Notes: a model not told the origin generated them from the sequence alone. DNA of 64,000 nucleotides from an uncultured Tenacibaculum sp. (GCF_947495995.1 NZ_CANMAX010000002.1:620001-684000), one strand, 5' to 3'; shown: positions 36,518 through 46,023, counted from the stretch's first letter. Translations and numbers: made by a program.

Positions 36518-37294
36518 TTAGAATAAGAATTCTTCTTGGTATTGTTTTGAAACAGGAAGTTTATGTTCTTTAATTTCTATAAAAACCTTTCCTTTTTCTT
36601 GTTTTATAGCTTGAATATTTGAAGTATTTACCAAATAACTACGATGACAACGCTTAATGTTTGAATCCTCTTCTAATTCTTTTTCTAGAAGTTTTAATGT
36701 TTTTCTAATTAAATGTTCTTTAATAGAATTTTCGGAAGCATAGGAAACAGTAATATAATTTCCTGAAGAAAGCGCATATAAAAAATCTTCTGCTTTAATC
36801 TTTAAACGATCTTTATTATTTTCTGATTGAAATATCAACTCAGTATTTTCATTCTTTTTATGATTAGCTAATTCAGAAAGTATTAAATAAAAACCTATCG
36901 GAATAATCATCATCAAAGGAAATTCTTTGATAATTAAGAGATAAGCTTCAAGATTCCATTCTTGCCAATTCCAAAAATAATTGAATAATAAAAAGATTAA
37001 CTGACTAGCAAAAAACACTAAAAACACATACCAAAAAACTTGTTGTTTTACAGTATTTATAGTGAACTTCTTCTTAAGATAAAACTCAAAAAAAGCTAAA
37101 TAAACAAATGTTAGAAGACCAAAACAAGAACTTCTAAACAAATGTGAATGTCCAGAATAAGAAGTTCCTTTTTGAATACCATAAGCTTCAAAGAAATACA
37201 AAAAATAAAATACCGAAATACCAGATATAAGTCCCAATACTATAGGAAAAAAAGTAGATATTTTGGTATTATTGTATGATTTGATTTTCAGCAA
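36518..37294 (-). CDS. membrane-anchored LytTR transcription regulator
   Basis: A 258-residue protein. Four hydrophobic helices occupy about residues 13-32, 50-70, 87-107 and 118-142. A LytTR DNA-binding domain follows from about 160 (LKIKAEDFLYALSSGNYITVSY, FIEIKEHKLPVSKQYQEEF at the end). There is no receiver domain, so the membrane part is probably the sensor. These one-component regulators often control neighbouring genes, here possibly the serine hydrolase and lipocalin-like genes downstream. Confidence 0.82.
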   Translation of the reverse strand: MLKIKSYNNTKISTFFPIVLGLISGISVFYFLYFFEAYGIQKGTSYSGHSHLFRSSCFGLLTFVYLAFFEFYLKKKFTINTVKQQVFWYVFLVFFASQLIFLLFNYFWNWQEWNLEAYLLIIKEFPLMMIIPIGFYLILSELANHKKNENTELIFQSENNKDRLKIKAEDFLYALSSGNYITVSYASENSIKEHLIRKTLKLLEKELEEDSNIKRCHRSYLVNTSNIQAIKQEKGKVFIEIKEHKLPVSKQYQEEFLF

Positions 37295-37310
37295 ATTCGA
37301 ATATTAAAAT

Positions 37311-38129
37311 TTAAGCATCCTGAGTATAATAATTGAAATCTTTCAATACAATATCTATAAACTGAATGTCTGTTAAGTTTTTAGGTTTACTTATTGTAGT
37401 AACTTCTTCAATTTTAGTTCTCAGTTTTATTAACGTATTATAATCTTTGCTTTTACTTGCTCTCATAAACGTGTCTTTAATAATTCTTACATCATTATCC
37501 GACAGCTTAATAACATTTGAAAACATTGGTTTATAATCTTCTCTAATGTTCTGTATAATTGTTCTAGAAAAGCTAGCTCTATCTTTTAATGAAACCACTA
37601 CAGTATTTGCCGCAAAATCTCCTATTCGTTGATTATTTTTAGTAAAAACAATTGCAAAAAAACCAATCATTTTACCTATCAAGAAAATCATGTATACCCA
37701 AACAAATAGTTGTTCGCCTCGCAAACTATTACTCAGCAAAACATAAATCAAAATAAAAAAGTTGAAATCTACCATACGCATAAACCAACGTATTGTATAA
37801 TCTAAAAAAGAAGGTTTAAACCCTTCTTGGTTAATCACTTTAATATTAACCACTTTTTTTCCAATAGTTTGACCGTTCATTAAAACTTCAGAATACAACG
37901 TGTAAAATGTTATTGGTAAAAGGAATAATACTCTTATGGCTACTTTCGACCAATGGTCTTGCTCTATATATCTCAAAAGGGAATCGAAATCTATAAACTT
38001 CCCCACAAAATATAGGTAGGCAATTTTTACGATGTTATCTACTATAAATGCTAATAATCTTTGACCTACGTTAGCCAACTCAAAATTTATTTTAACATTT
38101 TGTGTAGTATTTACTTGTAGTGTTTTCAT
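37311..38129 (-). CDS. RDD family membrane protein
   Basis: A 272-residue protein. The ATG at 38129 (MKTLQVNTTQNVKINFELA) is chosen because the longer frame starts with TTG at 38177 and would run into the divergent SpoIIM gene. The RDD domain shows LANVGQRLLAFIVDN (Arg-Asp pair), VLMNGQTIGKKVVNIKV and DFAANTVVVSLKD, with about four membrane helices up to residue 175. The cytosolic tail is helical. RDD genes commonly stand beside the SpoIIM-MoxR-DUF58 cluster in Bacteroidota, as here. Its role, possibly transport or sodium/proton exchange, is uncertain. Confidence 0.87.
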   Translation of the reverse strand: MKTLQVNTTQNVKINFELANVGQRLLAFIVDNIVKIAYLYFVGKFIDFDSLLRYIEQDHWSKVAIRVLFLLPITFYTLYSEVLMNGQTIGKKVVNIKVINQEGFKPSFLDYTIRWFMRMVDFNFFILIYVLLSNSLRGEQLFVWVYMIFLIGKMIGFFAIVFTKNNQRIGDFAANTVVVSLKDRASFSRTIIQNIREDYKPMFSNVIKLSDNDVRIIKDTFMRASKSKDYNTLIKLRTKIEEVTTISKPKNLTDIQFIDIVLKDFNYYTQDA

Positions 38130-38145
38130 ACAATTTTTACATTTG
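38115..38145 (+). promoter_or_regulatory. Promoter of the SpoIIM-MoxR-DUF58 operon
   Basis: TTG (38115-38117), 20 bases, then TACATTTG (38138-38145) is a full consensus fit. It ends only 5 bases before the SpoIIM ATG (38151), so transcription would start at or next to the start codon. The box overlaps the first codons and the 5' end of the divergent RDD gene. Confidence 0.65.
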
Positions 38146-38150
38146 TCTCT

Positions 38151-39116
38151 ATGAGAGAGATCGCTTTTATAAAGCAAAATAAAGAAAAATGGCTTGAATT
38201 AGAAGAAGTAATTTCAAATAAAATTGAGAAAACTCCTGACGAAATTGCTAATTTACACATACAGATCATGAATGATTTGTCGTATGCGCAATCTTTTTAT
38301 CCGAAAAGTAACGTTGTACCTTATTTAAATAAATTAGCCAAAAGTAGTTATGGTAAAATCTACCATACCAAAAAGCAAACTAAAAATATTTTCGTTTCTT
38401 TTTTCTTAGAAAAAGTACCTTTATTATTATACAAGCATAGAAAATACATGTACATTTCTTTTGCTGTGTTTTTCATATTCTTTTTTATTGGTTTGTTATC
38501 TACTTTTAATGATGAGAATTTTGCAAGGCAAATTTTAGGAAACGGATACGTAGATCAAACACTTGAAAATATAGAAAAAGGTGATGCTTTAGCCGTTTAT
38601 AAAGGCGGAAGTACTTGGGGAAGTTTTATAGGAATATTTAATAATAACCTAAGAGTAGGCTTAAACATGTTCTTATCTGGTCTTTTTATTGGTATCGGTA
38701 CTGGATATTACATTATGGTGAATGGAATTATGGTTGCAGTTTTCCAAGCTTTTTTCTATCAAAATAATTCTTTACTTGATAGTTTAAAGGGAATTTGGAT
38801 TCATGGAACTTATGAAATTTTTGCAATGGTAATAGAAGCTGGTTGTGGTTATATTATCGGAGCTAGTATTTTATTTCCAGGAGCTTTAAAACGTTTAGAA
38901 TCTTTTAAAAGAGGGTTGAGAGAAGCTTTCTTTATTTTCTTAAGCACAATACCTTTTACTTTTGTTGCTGCTTTTTTAGAAGGTTACGTAACTAGACTTT
39001 ACAATAAAATGCCAGCTTTTATCTGTGTATTTATTATTTTATTTTGTTTAGCATCTATATCATATTATTACCTTATATTTCCATATAAAGTTGCTAAAAA
39101 ACAACAAGTTGTATGA
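38151..39116 (+). CDS. stage II sporulation protein M-like membrane protein
   Basis: A 321-residue SpoIIM/DUF95 homologue. The N-terminal 95 residues are cytosolic and helical (MREIAFIKQNKEKWLELEE). About six membrane helices follow, with the family motif NNLRVGLNMFLSGLFIGIGTGY and the GTYEIFAMVIEAGCGYIIG section. Sporulation is not implied: in Bacteroidota this protein travels with RDD, DUF4129, DUF4350, MoxR and DUF58. It begins the operon and overlaps the next gene by ATGA. Its mRNA may be leaderless. Confidence 0.88.
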   Translation: MREIAFIKQNKEKWLELEEVISNKIEKTPDEIANLHIQIMNDLSYAQSFYPKSNVVPYLNKLAKSSYGKIYHTKKQTKNIFVSFFLEKVPLLLYKHRKYMYISFAVFFIFFFIGLLSTFNDENFARQILGNGYVDQTLENIEKGDALAVYKGGSTWGSFIGIFNNNLRVGLNMFLSGLFIGIGTGYYIMVNGIMVAVFQAFFYQNNSLLDSLKGIWIHGTYEIFAMVIEAGCGYIIGASILFPGALKRLESFKRGLREAFFIFLSTIPFTFVAAFLEGYVTRLYNKMPAFICVFIILFCLASISYYYLIFPYKVAKKQQVV

Positions 39117-39811
39117 TTAAAAAAATCCTTTATTTACTACTACTTTTCTTCGGAAATGTAATTTTGTATGCGCAGGAAGATTATTCAACTTATGAACCTG
39201 TTCCTCCATCAAATGAAATTAGCAAGCAACGTAATTTTAATGAAGATTTATCATCGAAATATAACGGTGTAGAATTTCAATACCAAGAATATAAACCGCC
39301 ACCAAAAAAGGTTGAACGTGAGAAAAGTGAAAGTCTAGTCAAATTATTTGATTTTATATCTACCGCATTTCCTTATGTAATTGCTTTAATGGTAATTTTT
39401 ATAGTAGTTAAAGCTGTTATGGGTGATGATTTGTCTTGGCTTAAATTTTCTAAAAATAAAAAGATTGAACGTGCTGCTATTTTTACTTCTGAAGAAGAAT
39501 CTTATTTAAAAAGTGAGAATTACAGTAAACTTATAGAACTTGCTAAAGAAAAAGGTGACTTTAGAACTGCAACTCGTTATTACTATTTGTTATTACTAAA
39601 ACAAATGTCTAATAAAGGTTTAATCACGTTTGATAAAGACAAAACAAATACAGAATATATTTTCGATCTTCAAGAGAAAGAATTAAGAAAGCCTTTTTCG
39701 TACCTATTATATATTTACGATTATGTTTGGTATGGAGAGTTTGTTGTAGATCGTATGAATTTTGATGTTATAGAAACTAATTATGAATCTTTTCTAAAAA
39801 AATTGTCATGA
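39113..39811 (+). CDS. DUF4129-type membrane protein
   Basis: A 232-residue protein with a signal peptide (LYLLLLFFGNVILYAQ), a periplasmic proline-rich stretch (EPVPPSNE, YKPPPKK), and one membrane helix (about residues 84-104, AFPYVIALMVIFIVVKAVM). The cytosolic C-terminal domain has AAIFTSEEESYLKSENYSKL and FRTATRYYYLLLLKQM, as in DUF4129 proteins. It overlaps the genes on both sides by 4 bases (ATGA), giving tight coupling. It probably assembles with the SpoIIM- and DUF4350-type proteins. Confidence 0.75.
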   Translation: MIKKILYLLLLFFGNVILYAQEDYSTYEPVPPSNEISKQRNFNEDLSSKYNGVEFQYQEYKPPPKKVEREKSESLVKLFDFISTAFPYVIALMVIFIVVKAVMGDDLSWLKFSKNKKIERAAIFTSEEESYLKSENYSKLIELAKEKGDFRTATRYYYLLLLKQMSNKGLITFDKDKTNTEYIFDLQEKELRKPFSYLLYIYDYVWYGEFVVDRMNFDVIETNYESFLKKLS

Positions 39812-41016
39812 TTAAAAGAGAAAGTATTTACATATTAGTAGTTCTATTACTAACCTTAACAAGCTGTGAAAACACAAACTGGAGTGAAAGTTTTCAAGAA
39901 CGATCTACCGATCCTTTTGGTACATATATTTTAGCAAATGAATTAGAAAATTTATTTGATAATAATGAAACCAGAGTACTCGATGAGCATATTTATGATT
40001 ATTTACTCGATGATGCTTCAATGAGTGTAGAAAATCATGCAAACTATGTTTGTGTAAAATCATATGCCTATCGATTAGATGATCTTAGTACAGCTAAAAT
40101 CTTAGAATATGTTGCTTTGGGTAACGATGCTTTTTTAGCGCTATCATATTTTAATGAAACACTTCAAAAAGAATTAAACTTTGAAGTTTCTAATGAAGAT
40201 GGTAATACATACAACATACAAGCCTTAAAAGAATTAGATGGTAATTTATATTTAAAGGATAAATCTAAATCGTATTATTACGATCGTAATTTAAGAAACA
40301 ATTACTTTGAAACTATTGATACTACAACAACTGTTGTTTTAGGAACTCAAAAAGCAAAAGGAGTTACGAATCCAAATTTCATTAAAATTAAACACGGATT
40401 GGGTTATGTTTTTTTACACACTCAACCTATTGCTTTTACAAACTATTATTTATTAAAAGATGAGAATGCAGCTTACGTTGAACAAGTATTTTCTTATTTA
40501 CCAGATAGAGACATAATACTAGATACACAACGTCATAGAAGTACGTACAACCAAAATAAAGGTGACAGACCAAAAACATCTGCCTTAAATTTCTTTTACA
40601 GTAATCCTTCTTTAAAATGGTCTTTGTATGTAGCGTTTTTCGGGCTTTTATTGTTTTTATTTCTAAATGCAAGAAGAAAACAACGCGCTATTCCAGAGTT
40701 AAAACCTTTAAAAAATTCTACTCAAGATTTTACGCATACAATTGCTAACTTATATTTAAAAGAAGAAAATCATAAAAACTTAGTTACTAAAAAGATAACT
40801 TACTTTTTAGAAAAGGTTCGATCACTTTATCACATAGATACTCAAAACCTTAATGATAGTTTTGTAGAAAAACTAGCTGCAAAGTCAGGAAATACAGAAC
40901 ACACAACAAAATATTTAATTAATACGATAATAACGGTAAATAAAAGATCTCAATGTAGTCAAGACGAATTAATTCGATTAAATACCTTGATTGAGAACTT
41001 CTTTAAAAACAAATAA
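39808..41016 (+). CDS. DUF4350-type membrane protein
   Basis: A 402-residue protein with an N-terminal hydrophobic segment containing a lipobox-like LLTLTSCENTN. A periplasmic domain opens NWSESFQERSTDPFGTYILANELENLF, the usual DUF4350 entry with its DPFGT motif. A membrane helix follows at about residues 271-289 (LYVAFFGLLLFLFLNA), then a cytosolic helical tail. It overlaps the preceding gene by 4 bases and ends one base before the MoxR ATG. Confidence 0.8.
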   Translation: MIKRESIYILVVLLLTLTSCENTNWSESFQERSTDPFGTYILANELENLFDNNETRVLDEHIYDYLLDDASMSVENHANYVCVKSYAYRLDDLSTAKILEYVALGNDAFLALSYFNETLQKELNFEVSNEDGNTYNIQALKELDGNLYLKDKSKSYYYDRNLRNNYFETIDTTTTVVLGTQKAKGVTNPNFIKIKHGLGYVFLHTQPIAFTNYYLLKDENAAYVEQVFSYLPDRDIILDTQRHRSTYNQNKGDRPKTSALNFFYSNPSLKWSLYVAFFGLLLFLFLNARRKQRAIPELKPLKNSTQDFTHTIANLYLKEENHKNLVTKKITYFLEKVRSLYHIDTQNLNDSFVEKLAAKSGNTEHTTKYLINTIITVNKRSQCSQDELIRLNTLIENFFKNK

Positions 41017-41017
41017 T

Positions 41018-42016
41018 ATGGAAGAAAACAACATACCTCAAGATAATTTAGCTTTTGAAAATAGAATAGATCTTTCTGAATTACAAGAAAGTGTTTATAA
41101 AATTAAAAATCAACTACATAAAGTTATTGTTGGTCAAAAAAACATGATCGACCTTTTAATTGTTGCTATATTTTCTGATGGTCATGCTTTAATTGAAGGT
41201 GTGCCCGGTGTTGCAAAAACAATTACTACAAAGTTATTATCTCGTGCTATGGATATTGATTTTAGTAGAATTCAATTTACTCCAGATTTAATGCCTTCTG
41301 ATATTTTAGGAACTTCTGTTTTCAATGTAAAAACATCAGAATTTGAATTCAAAAAAGGACCTATATTTTCTAACATGGTTTTAATTGATGAAATTAATAG
41401 GGCTCCAGCAAAAACCCAAGCTGCTTTATTCGAAGTAATGGAAGAAAAGCAAATTACTATGGATGGAACTCGTTATCCAATGAATGCTCCATTTATTGTT
41501 TTAGCTACTCAAAACCCAATTGAGCAAGAAGGAACTTACCGATTACCTGAAGCTCAATTAGATCGTTTTTTATTCAAAATTAATGTAGATTATCCGTCTG
41601 CTTCTGAAGAGTTAGAAATTGTTACTCGCGAACAAGCTTTACTTAAAAACAAGAAATTAGATCAGATTGAAAAAGTAATTACTGGTGAAGAAATTATTAA
41701 ATACAGAGATTTAATTACTAATATTAAAGTAGAGAAAAACCTACTACAATACATTGCTAATATTGTGGTAAATACGCGTTCTAATTCATTCTTATTTTTA
41801 GGAGCTTCACCAAGAGCCACAATTTCAATTTTAAAAGCTTCTAAAGCTTTTGCAGCAGTTGCAGGTAGAGATTTTGTTACACCTGAAGACATTAAAAATG
41901 CAGCTATTCCGGTTTTAGAACACAGAATTATTGTTACTCCTGAGCGTGAAATGGAAGGTGTTACAAGCAAACAAATTATAGAACAAATTATAGAAGCTGT
42001 AGAAATTCCTAGGTAA
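41018..42016 (+). CDS. MoxR family AAA+ ATPase
   Basis: A 332-residue AAA+ ATPase. The start is the ATG at 41018 (MEENNIPQDN), directly after the DUF4350 stop, rather than the TTG at 40991. The Walker A is GVPGVAKTITTKLL, the Walker B MVLIDEINRAPAKTQAALFE, sensor 1 VLATQNPIEQEGTYRLPEAQLDRF, and the C-terminal lid begins LGASPRATISILKA. MoxR ATPases act as chaperone-like activators, usually of a von Willebrand or DUF58 partner, which is the next gene. Confidence 0.95.
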   Translation: MEENNIPQDNLAFENRIDLSELQESVYKIKNQLHKVIVGQKNMIDLLIVAIFSDGHALIEGVPGVAKTITTKLLSRAMDIDFSRIQFTPDLMPSDILGTSVFNVKTSEFEFKKGPIFSNMVLIDEINRAPAKTQAALFEVMEEKQITMDGTRYPMNAPFIVLATQNPIEQEGTYRLPEAQLDRFLFKINVDYPSASEELEIVTREQALLKNKKLDQIEKVITGEEIIKYRDLITNIKVEKNLLQYIANIVVNTRSNSFLFLGASPRATISILKASKAFAAVAGRDFVTPEDIKNAAIPVLEHRIIVTPEREMEGVTSKQIIEQIIEAVEIPR

Positions 42017-42023
42017 ATTGTAA

Positions 42024-43358
42024 ATGAAAAAGTTTTTTAGTTCTTTATTTTTAAATAATCGCTTCTTCTATGTATTAGGAATTATAGCTACTGCATTTAT
42101 TTTTGGTTTTTTCATTCCTATATTTTTTGCTATTGCTAAAATTGCCTTATTTAGTATTGGTGCCATTGTATTTATAGATCTTATTTTTCTGTATTCTAAA
42201 AAAAATGGAATTACAGGAGAACGTTTTGTTCCTGAAAAGCTATCGAATGGAGATAATAATAAAATACAAATTTCACTAAAAAGTAATTATACGATTAGGA
42301 CCAACGCTGTAATTTTAGAAGAGCTTCCTTATCAATTACAAATGCGTTATTTTAAACTTCCTACGGAATTAAAAAAACAAGAAGAAAAAGATCTTTACTA
42401 TACTGTTAGACCTAATGTTAGAGGTGATTATGACTTTGGTAAAATGAACGTATATGTTTCATCTCCATTAAAGTTTGTAACTCGAAAATATGTTTTAGGA
42501 GAGCCTAAAATTGTAAAATGTTATCCTTCTTTTTTAAAGTTAAACGATTTTTCTATCAAAGCTATTTCAAATGATATTACTTCTCATGGAAATAAAAAGA
42601 TTCGAAGAATTGGAAATTCAATGGAGTTTGAACAAATTAAAGAATATGTAACTGGAGATGATATACGTACCTTAAACTGGAAAGCTACAGCAAAAAGGAA
42701 TCAGCTGATGGTAAATCAGTATGTTGAAGAAAAATCTCAACCTGTGTATTCAATTATTGATACTGGTAGAGCGATGCAAATGCATTTCGACAATTTAACT
42801 TTATTAGATTATTCCATAAATGCTACACTTGCAGTTAGTAATGCTATTTTGAAGAAACATGATAAAGCTGGGATGTTTTCTTTCTCTCAAAAGATCGATA
42901 ACATTATTGTTGCAGAACAGCGTAACTCTCAAATGAATTTAATTTCAGAGGCTTTATATAATATTAAAACCAACTTTTTAGAATCTGATTATAGTTTACT
43001 TTACGCTTCAGTAAAACGAAAAATCACAAGTCGAAGCTTACTGATTTTATATACAAACTTTGAAACTTTAGATGCACTGAAAAGACAATTACCTTATTTA
43101 AGAGCAATTGCAAGAAATCATTTATTACTTGTTGTATTTTTCCAAAATACTGAGTTAAATAAAATAGTTTCACAAGAATCAACAAAAGTAAGTGATGTTT
43201 ACGATAAGATTATTGCTGAAAAATTCATGTATGAAAAGAAACAAATTGCAAATGAATTAAGAAAGTACGGTATTCAATCTGTACTTACAAAGCCTAAAGA
43301 ACTTACCGGAAATACTATCAATAAATACTTAGAATTAAAATCGAGAGGACTGTTCTAA
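42024..43358 (+). CDS. DUF58 domain-containing protein
   Basis: A 444-residue protein. Two N-terminal membrane helices (about residues 13-52) are followed by a beta-rich region. The DUF58 core around residue 200 reads SMEFEQIKEYVTGDDIRTLNWKATAKRNQLMVNQYVEE, and a von Willebrand A-like part begins YSIIDTGRAMQM. This is the standard partner of the MoxR ATPase 7 bases upstream. The complex is thought to assist envelope protein maturation, but its real substrate is unknown. Confidence 0.92.
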   Translation: MKKFFSSLFLNNRFFYVLGIIATAFIFGFFIPIFFAIAKIALFSIGAIVFIDLIFLYSKKNGITGERFVPEKLSNGDNNKIQISLKSNYTIRTNAVILEELPYQLQMRYFKLPTELKKQEEKDLYYTVRPNVRGDYDFGKMNVYVSSPLKFVTRKYVLGEPKIVKCYPSFLKLNDFSIKAISNDITSHGNKKIRRIGNSMEFEQIKEYVTGDDIRTLNWKATAKRNQLMVNQYVEEKSQPVYSIIDTGRAMQMHFDNLTLLDYSINATLAVSNAILKKHDKAGMFSFSQKIDNIIVAEQRNSQMNLISEALYNIKTNFLESDYSLLYASVKRKITSRSLLILYTNFETLDALKRQLPYLRAIARNHLLLVVFFQNTELNKIVSQESTKVSDVYDKIIAEKFMYEKKQIANELRKYGIQSVLTKPKELTGNTINKYLELKSRGLF

Positions 43359-43403
43359 ATCCTTTTCAACTAAATATTAACTATCATTTAAATTAACTAA
43401 CTT

Positions 43404-43742
43404 ATGAGTAACTTAAAACTTAAATTAAAGAAAATTGATCCTGTTAAAGCTGGAATAGTATATGGAGCAGTATTAGGTTTATTTGGACTAGTACTTGCAT
43501 TCTTTGTCTTTATTTTTAGTAGCATGATAGGTGCTGCTGGAGGAATGAGCCCATTTGGATTTTTTGGAGGAGGTCTTTTAACTCTAATTTTCTTACCTAT
43601 AATGTATTTCATTGCTGGTTTTATCGGTGGTTTAATAATTACACTATTGTTAAACTTCATTCTTAAGAAAACTGATGGATTAACTATTGATTTCGAAAAA
43701 ATTGGTGAATCAGAAGACATCACTATGATCGGAAAACAATAA
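43404..43742 (+). CDS. small membrane protein, DUF3566-like topology
   Basis: A 112-residue protein with two long hydrophobic helices (about 15-42, AGIVYGAVLGLFGLVLAFFV, and 55-90, GFFGGGLLTLIFLPIMYFIAGF) joined by a Gly/Met-rich turn. It has a short acidic tail (FEKIGESEDITMIG). The shape resembles DUF3566 membrane proteins of Bacteroidota, but the family call is tentative. It may be the last gene of the DUF58 operon and is followed by a terminator. Confidence 0.65.
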   Translation: MSNLKLKLKKIDPVKAGIVYGAVLGLFGLVLAFFVFIFSSMIGAAGGMSPFGFFGGGLLTLIFLPIMYFIAGFIGGLIITLLLNFILKKTDGLTIDFEKIGESEDITMIGKQ

Positions 43743-43768
43743 ATTCATTTTAGAATACACAATATTTG

Positions 43769-43800
43769 AAATCGCCTTATTTGGGCGATTTCTTTTTTTA
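43769..43800 (+). terminator. Terminator after the small membrane protein gene
   Basis: gaaatcgcc (43769-43777) and ggcgatttc (43785-43793) form a 9-bp stem with a 7-base loop, followed by tttttt. Confidence 0.85.
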
Positions 43801-43853
43801 CTAGTATCGTGTAAGATTTTTTTGTTACTTCGTACTAATACCAAATTTATCTT

Positions 43854-45065
43854 ATGAAATCTTACATTGCTTTACTTTTAGCTATAATTATATCTTCATG
43901 CGCTTCTGAAACTAAAATTAACACCTTAGAAAAAGGTACTTACAGAGCTACATTACAAATCCAAGATCAAAAAGAAATTCCTTTTTTATTCGAAGTTATT
44001 AATGAAAAAGAACTACATGTTTTTAATGCTGAAGAAACGATAAAAGTTCACGAAATCACGTATAAAAATGATTCGGTAAAAATACAAATGCCTTTCTTTG
44101 AAGGATACCTTATTGCGAAAGTCGATGGTAAAAAACTTAACGGTCAATTTGTAAAATCTAGTTTAAATCGTATTGTTCCGTTTACAGCTGTAGAAAGTAA
44201 ACATAGATTTGAGAAAACTTCAGAAAGTAAATTTAATATTAGTGGAAATTGGGAAACAGTTTTCAGTCCAAATTCTGATGAAGATCGTTACATCGCTAAA
44301 GGTATTTTTGAACAAAAAGGCAATAAAGTAACTGGTACATTTAGAACAACTACTGGTGATTATCGTTTTTTAGAAGGTATTATTAATAATGATCAGCTTG
44401 AACTGTCTACGTTCGATGGTGCTCATGCTTTCTTCTTTACAGCTAAAGTAACAGATTCTACAATGAATGGACATTTTTACTCTGGAAATCATTGGAAAGA
44501 ACCTTTTACAGCTAAACTTAATAACAACTACGAATTACCTAATGCAGAATCTTTAACTTATTTAAAAGAAGGTTATGATAGTTTTGCCTTTGCTTTTCCT
44601 GATAAAAATGATGCTATTGTTTCTTTAAAAGACGATCGCTTTAAAGACAAAGTAACTGTAGTTCAAATAATGGGATCTTGGTGTCCGAACTGTTTAGATG
44701 AAAGTAAATTTTACTCAGAATATTACAATAAAAATAAAGCTAAAGGAATTGAATTTGTTTCATTAGCTTTTGAAGTTGCTAAAACAAAAGAAGATGCTTT
44801 TGAACTATTAAATCGTTTACAAGAGCAAACTGGTATCACCTACCCTATTTTACTTGCACAATACGGATCTTCAAGTAAAATTTCTGCTCAAGAAAAGTTA
44901 CCAATGTTAAATCATGTATTATCTTACCCAACTACTATTTTTATAGATAAAAAAGGAAAGGTTCGTAAAATACACACCGGATTTAACGGTCCGGCTACTG
45001 GTAAATTATATACTGAGTTTACCGAAAATTTCGATTCTTTTTTAAACGAACTAGTTAACGAATAA
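43854..45065 (+). CDS. TlpA-like thioredoxin-fold lipoprotein
   Basis: A 403-residue protein with lipobox LLLAIIISSCASETK. The first half (about residues 25-235) is beta-rich, with repeated lipocalin-like strands such as GTYRATLQIQDQKEIPFLFEV. The second half (about 245-400) is an AhpC/TSA-type thioredoxin domain with redox motif MGSWCPNCLDES and a cis-Pro region around YPTTIFIDKKGKV. It is a periplasmic disulfide reductase candidate. The gene stands 111 bases after the DUF58 operon and 25 bases before mogA. Confidence 0.85.
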   Translation: MKSYIALLLAIIISSCASETKINTLEKGTYRATLQIQDQKEIPFLFEVINEKELHVFNAEETIKVHEITYKNDSVKIQMPFFEGYLIAKVDGKKLNGQFVKSSLNRIVPFTAVESKHRFEKTSESKFNISGNWETVFSPNSDEDRYIAKGIFEQKGNKVTGTFRTTTGDYRFLEGIINNDQLELSTFDGAHAFFFTAKVTDSTMNGHFYSGNHWKEPFTAKLNNNYELPNAESLTYLKEGYDSFAFAFPDKNDAIVSLKDDRFKDKVTVVQIMGSWCPNCLDESKFYSEYYNKNKAKGIEFVSLAFEVAKTKEDAFELLNRLQEQTGITYPILLAQYGSSSKISAQEKLPMLNHVLSYPTTIFIDKKGKVRKIHTGFNGPATGKLYTEFTENFDSFLNELVNE

Positions 45066-45090
45066 TTACATACAAACAGGTAAAATAACA

Positions 45091-45618
45091 ATGGCGAAAA
45101 TTGGAATTATCACTGTAAGCGATAGAGCAAGTGCAGGTGTTTATGAAGATCTTAGTGGAAAAGCAATTATAGCAACATTAAACGATTATTTAGTTTCTGA
45201 TTGGACAGAAGTTTATCAAATTATTCCAGATGAACAAGATGTTATTGAAAACACCATGATCGATATGGTTGATAATCAAGGTTGTTGTTTAGTAATTACA
45301 ACTGGTGGAACTGGTCCAGCAAAAAGAGATGTTACGCCCGAAGCTACAGAAGCTGTTTGTGATCGAATGATGCCTGGCTTTGGAGAATTAATGAGAGCGG
45401 AATCTCTAAAATATGTTCCTACAGCTATACTCTCTAGGCAAACTGCTGGTCTTAGAAAAGAAAGTTTAATTCTGAATTTACCTGGTAAACCGAAATCAAT
45501 TCGTGAATGTTTAGATGCAGTTTTTCCTGCTATTCCATATTGTATCGATTTAATGAACGGACCATATTTAGAGTGTAATCATGAAGTTATAAAACCATTT
45601 CGTCCAAAGAAAAAATAG
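45091..45618 (+). CDS. mogA: MogA/MoaB family molybdopterin adenylyltransferase
   Basis: A 175-residue protein. The MoCF-domain motif TTGGTGPAKRDVTPEATEAV, the start GIITVSDRASAGVYEDLSG and LPGKPKSIRECLDAVFPAIPYCIDLM are all typical. MogA adenylylates molybdopterin before molybdate insertion by MoeA. No other molybdenum cofactor genes lie nearby. It may be cotranscribed with the TlpA-like gene. Confidence 0.92.
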   Translation: MAKIGIITVSDRASAGVYEDLSGKAIIATLNDYLVSDWTEVYQIIPDEQDVIENTMIDMVDNQGCCLVITTGGTGPAKRDVTPEATEAVCDRMMPGFGELMRAESLKYVPTAILSRQTAGLRKESLILNLPGKPKSIRECLDAVFPAIPYCIDLMNGPYLECNHEVIKPFRPKKK

Positions 45619-45780
45619 AATTATACATTTTTTACAACTAATAATTTTAAACTAAGATTCATTAACTAAAAATGTTAAAATATTTAATAAAAAGTTAAAA
45701 CTGACCTTATAACTTACGTTTCACACATGAAACTTTGTATTTTTAAGTACAATTAAATTAATCTTATTAAAATCATTATT

Positions 45781-45978
45781 ATGAGACAAATCTTAAAAAT
45801 TCAAGGAATTAAGGAATTAAACAAAAATGCTCAAAAAGAACTTGTAGGAGGTTTTTTAACTGAATACATCGAATCTTGTAGTTTTGCTACAGATGGTTTA
45901 GCTTGTTTAACAGGTTTACCGCATTGTCCAACTGGTTTCTGTGCTAGTGGAGTTTGTTCTCCTTCAACTAATGGTTAA
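45781..45978 (+). CDS. GG-leader bacteriocin/natural-product-like precursor peptide
   Basis: A 65-residue peptide. The leader MRQILKIQGIKELNKNAQKE then LVGG (residues 1-24) is of the L..L.K..QK...GG type, cleaved after GG by C39 peptidase exporters. The 41-residue core contains five Cys (SCSF, LACL, PHCP, GFCA, GVCS), with Ser, Thr and Gly. It resembles the hidden peptide at 10504-10677 in leader only. No modifying enzyme or intact exporter is adjacent; a degenerate ABC-ATPase gene follows after a terminator. Confidence 0.75.
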   Translation: MRQILKIQGIKELNKNAQKELVGGFLTEYIESCSFATDGLACLTGLPHCPTGFCASGVCSPSTNG

Positions 45979-46023
45979 AAACTATTTATAGTTTACGATA
46001 TAATCTTCTAAACTAGAATTTAT

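Noticed and set aside
38130..38177. N-terminal extension of the RDD protein by 16 residues
   Set aside because: TTG start overlapping the divergent SpoIIM coding region and its promoter; the ATG at 38129 fits the family start.
40991..41017. N-terminal extension of the MoxR ATPase by 9 residues
   Set aside because: TTG start inside the DUF4350 gene; an ATG immediately after that gene's stop is the natural start.
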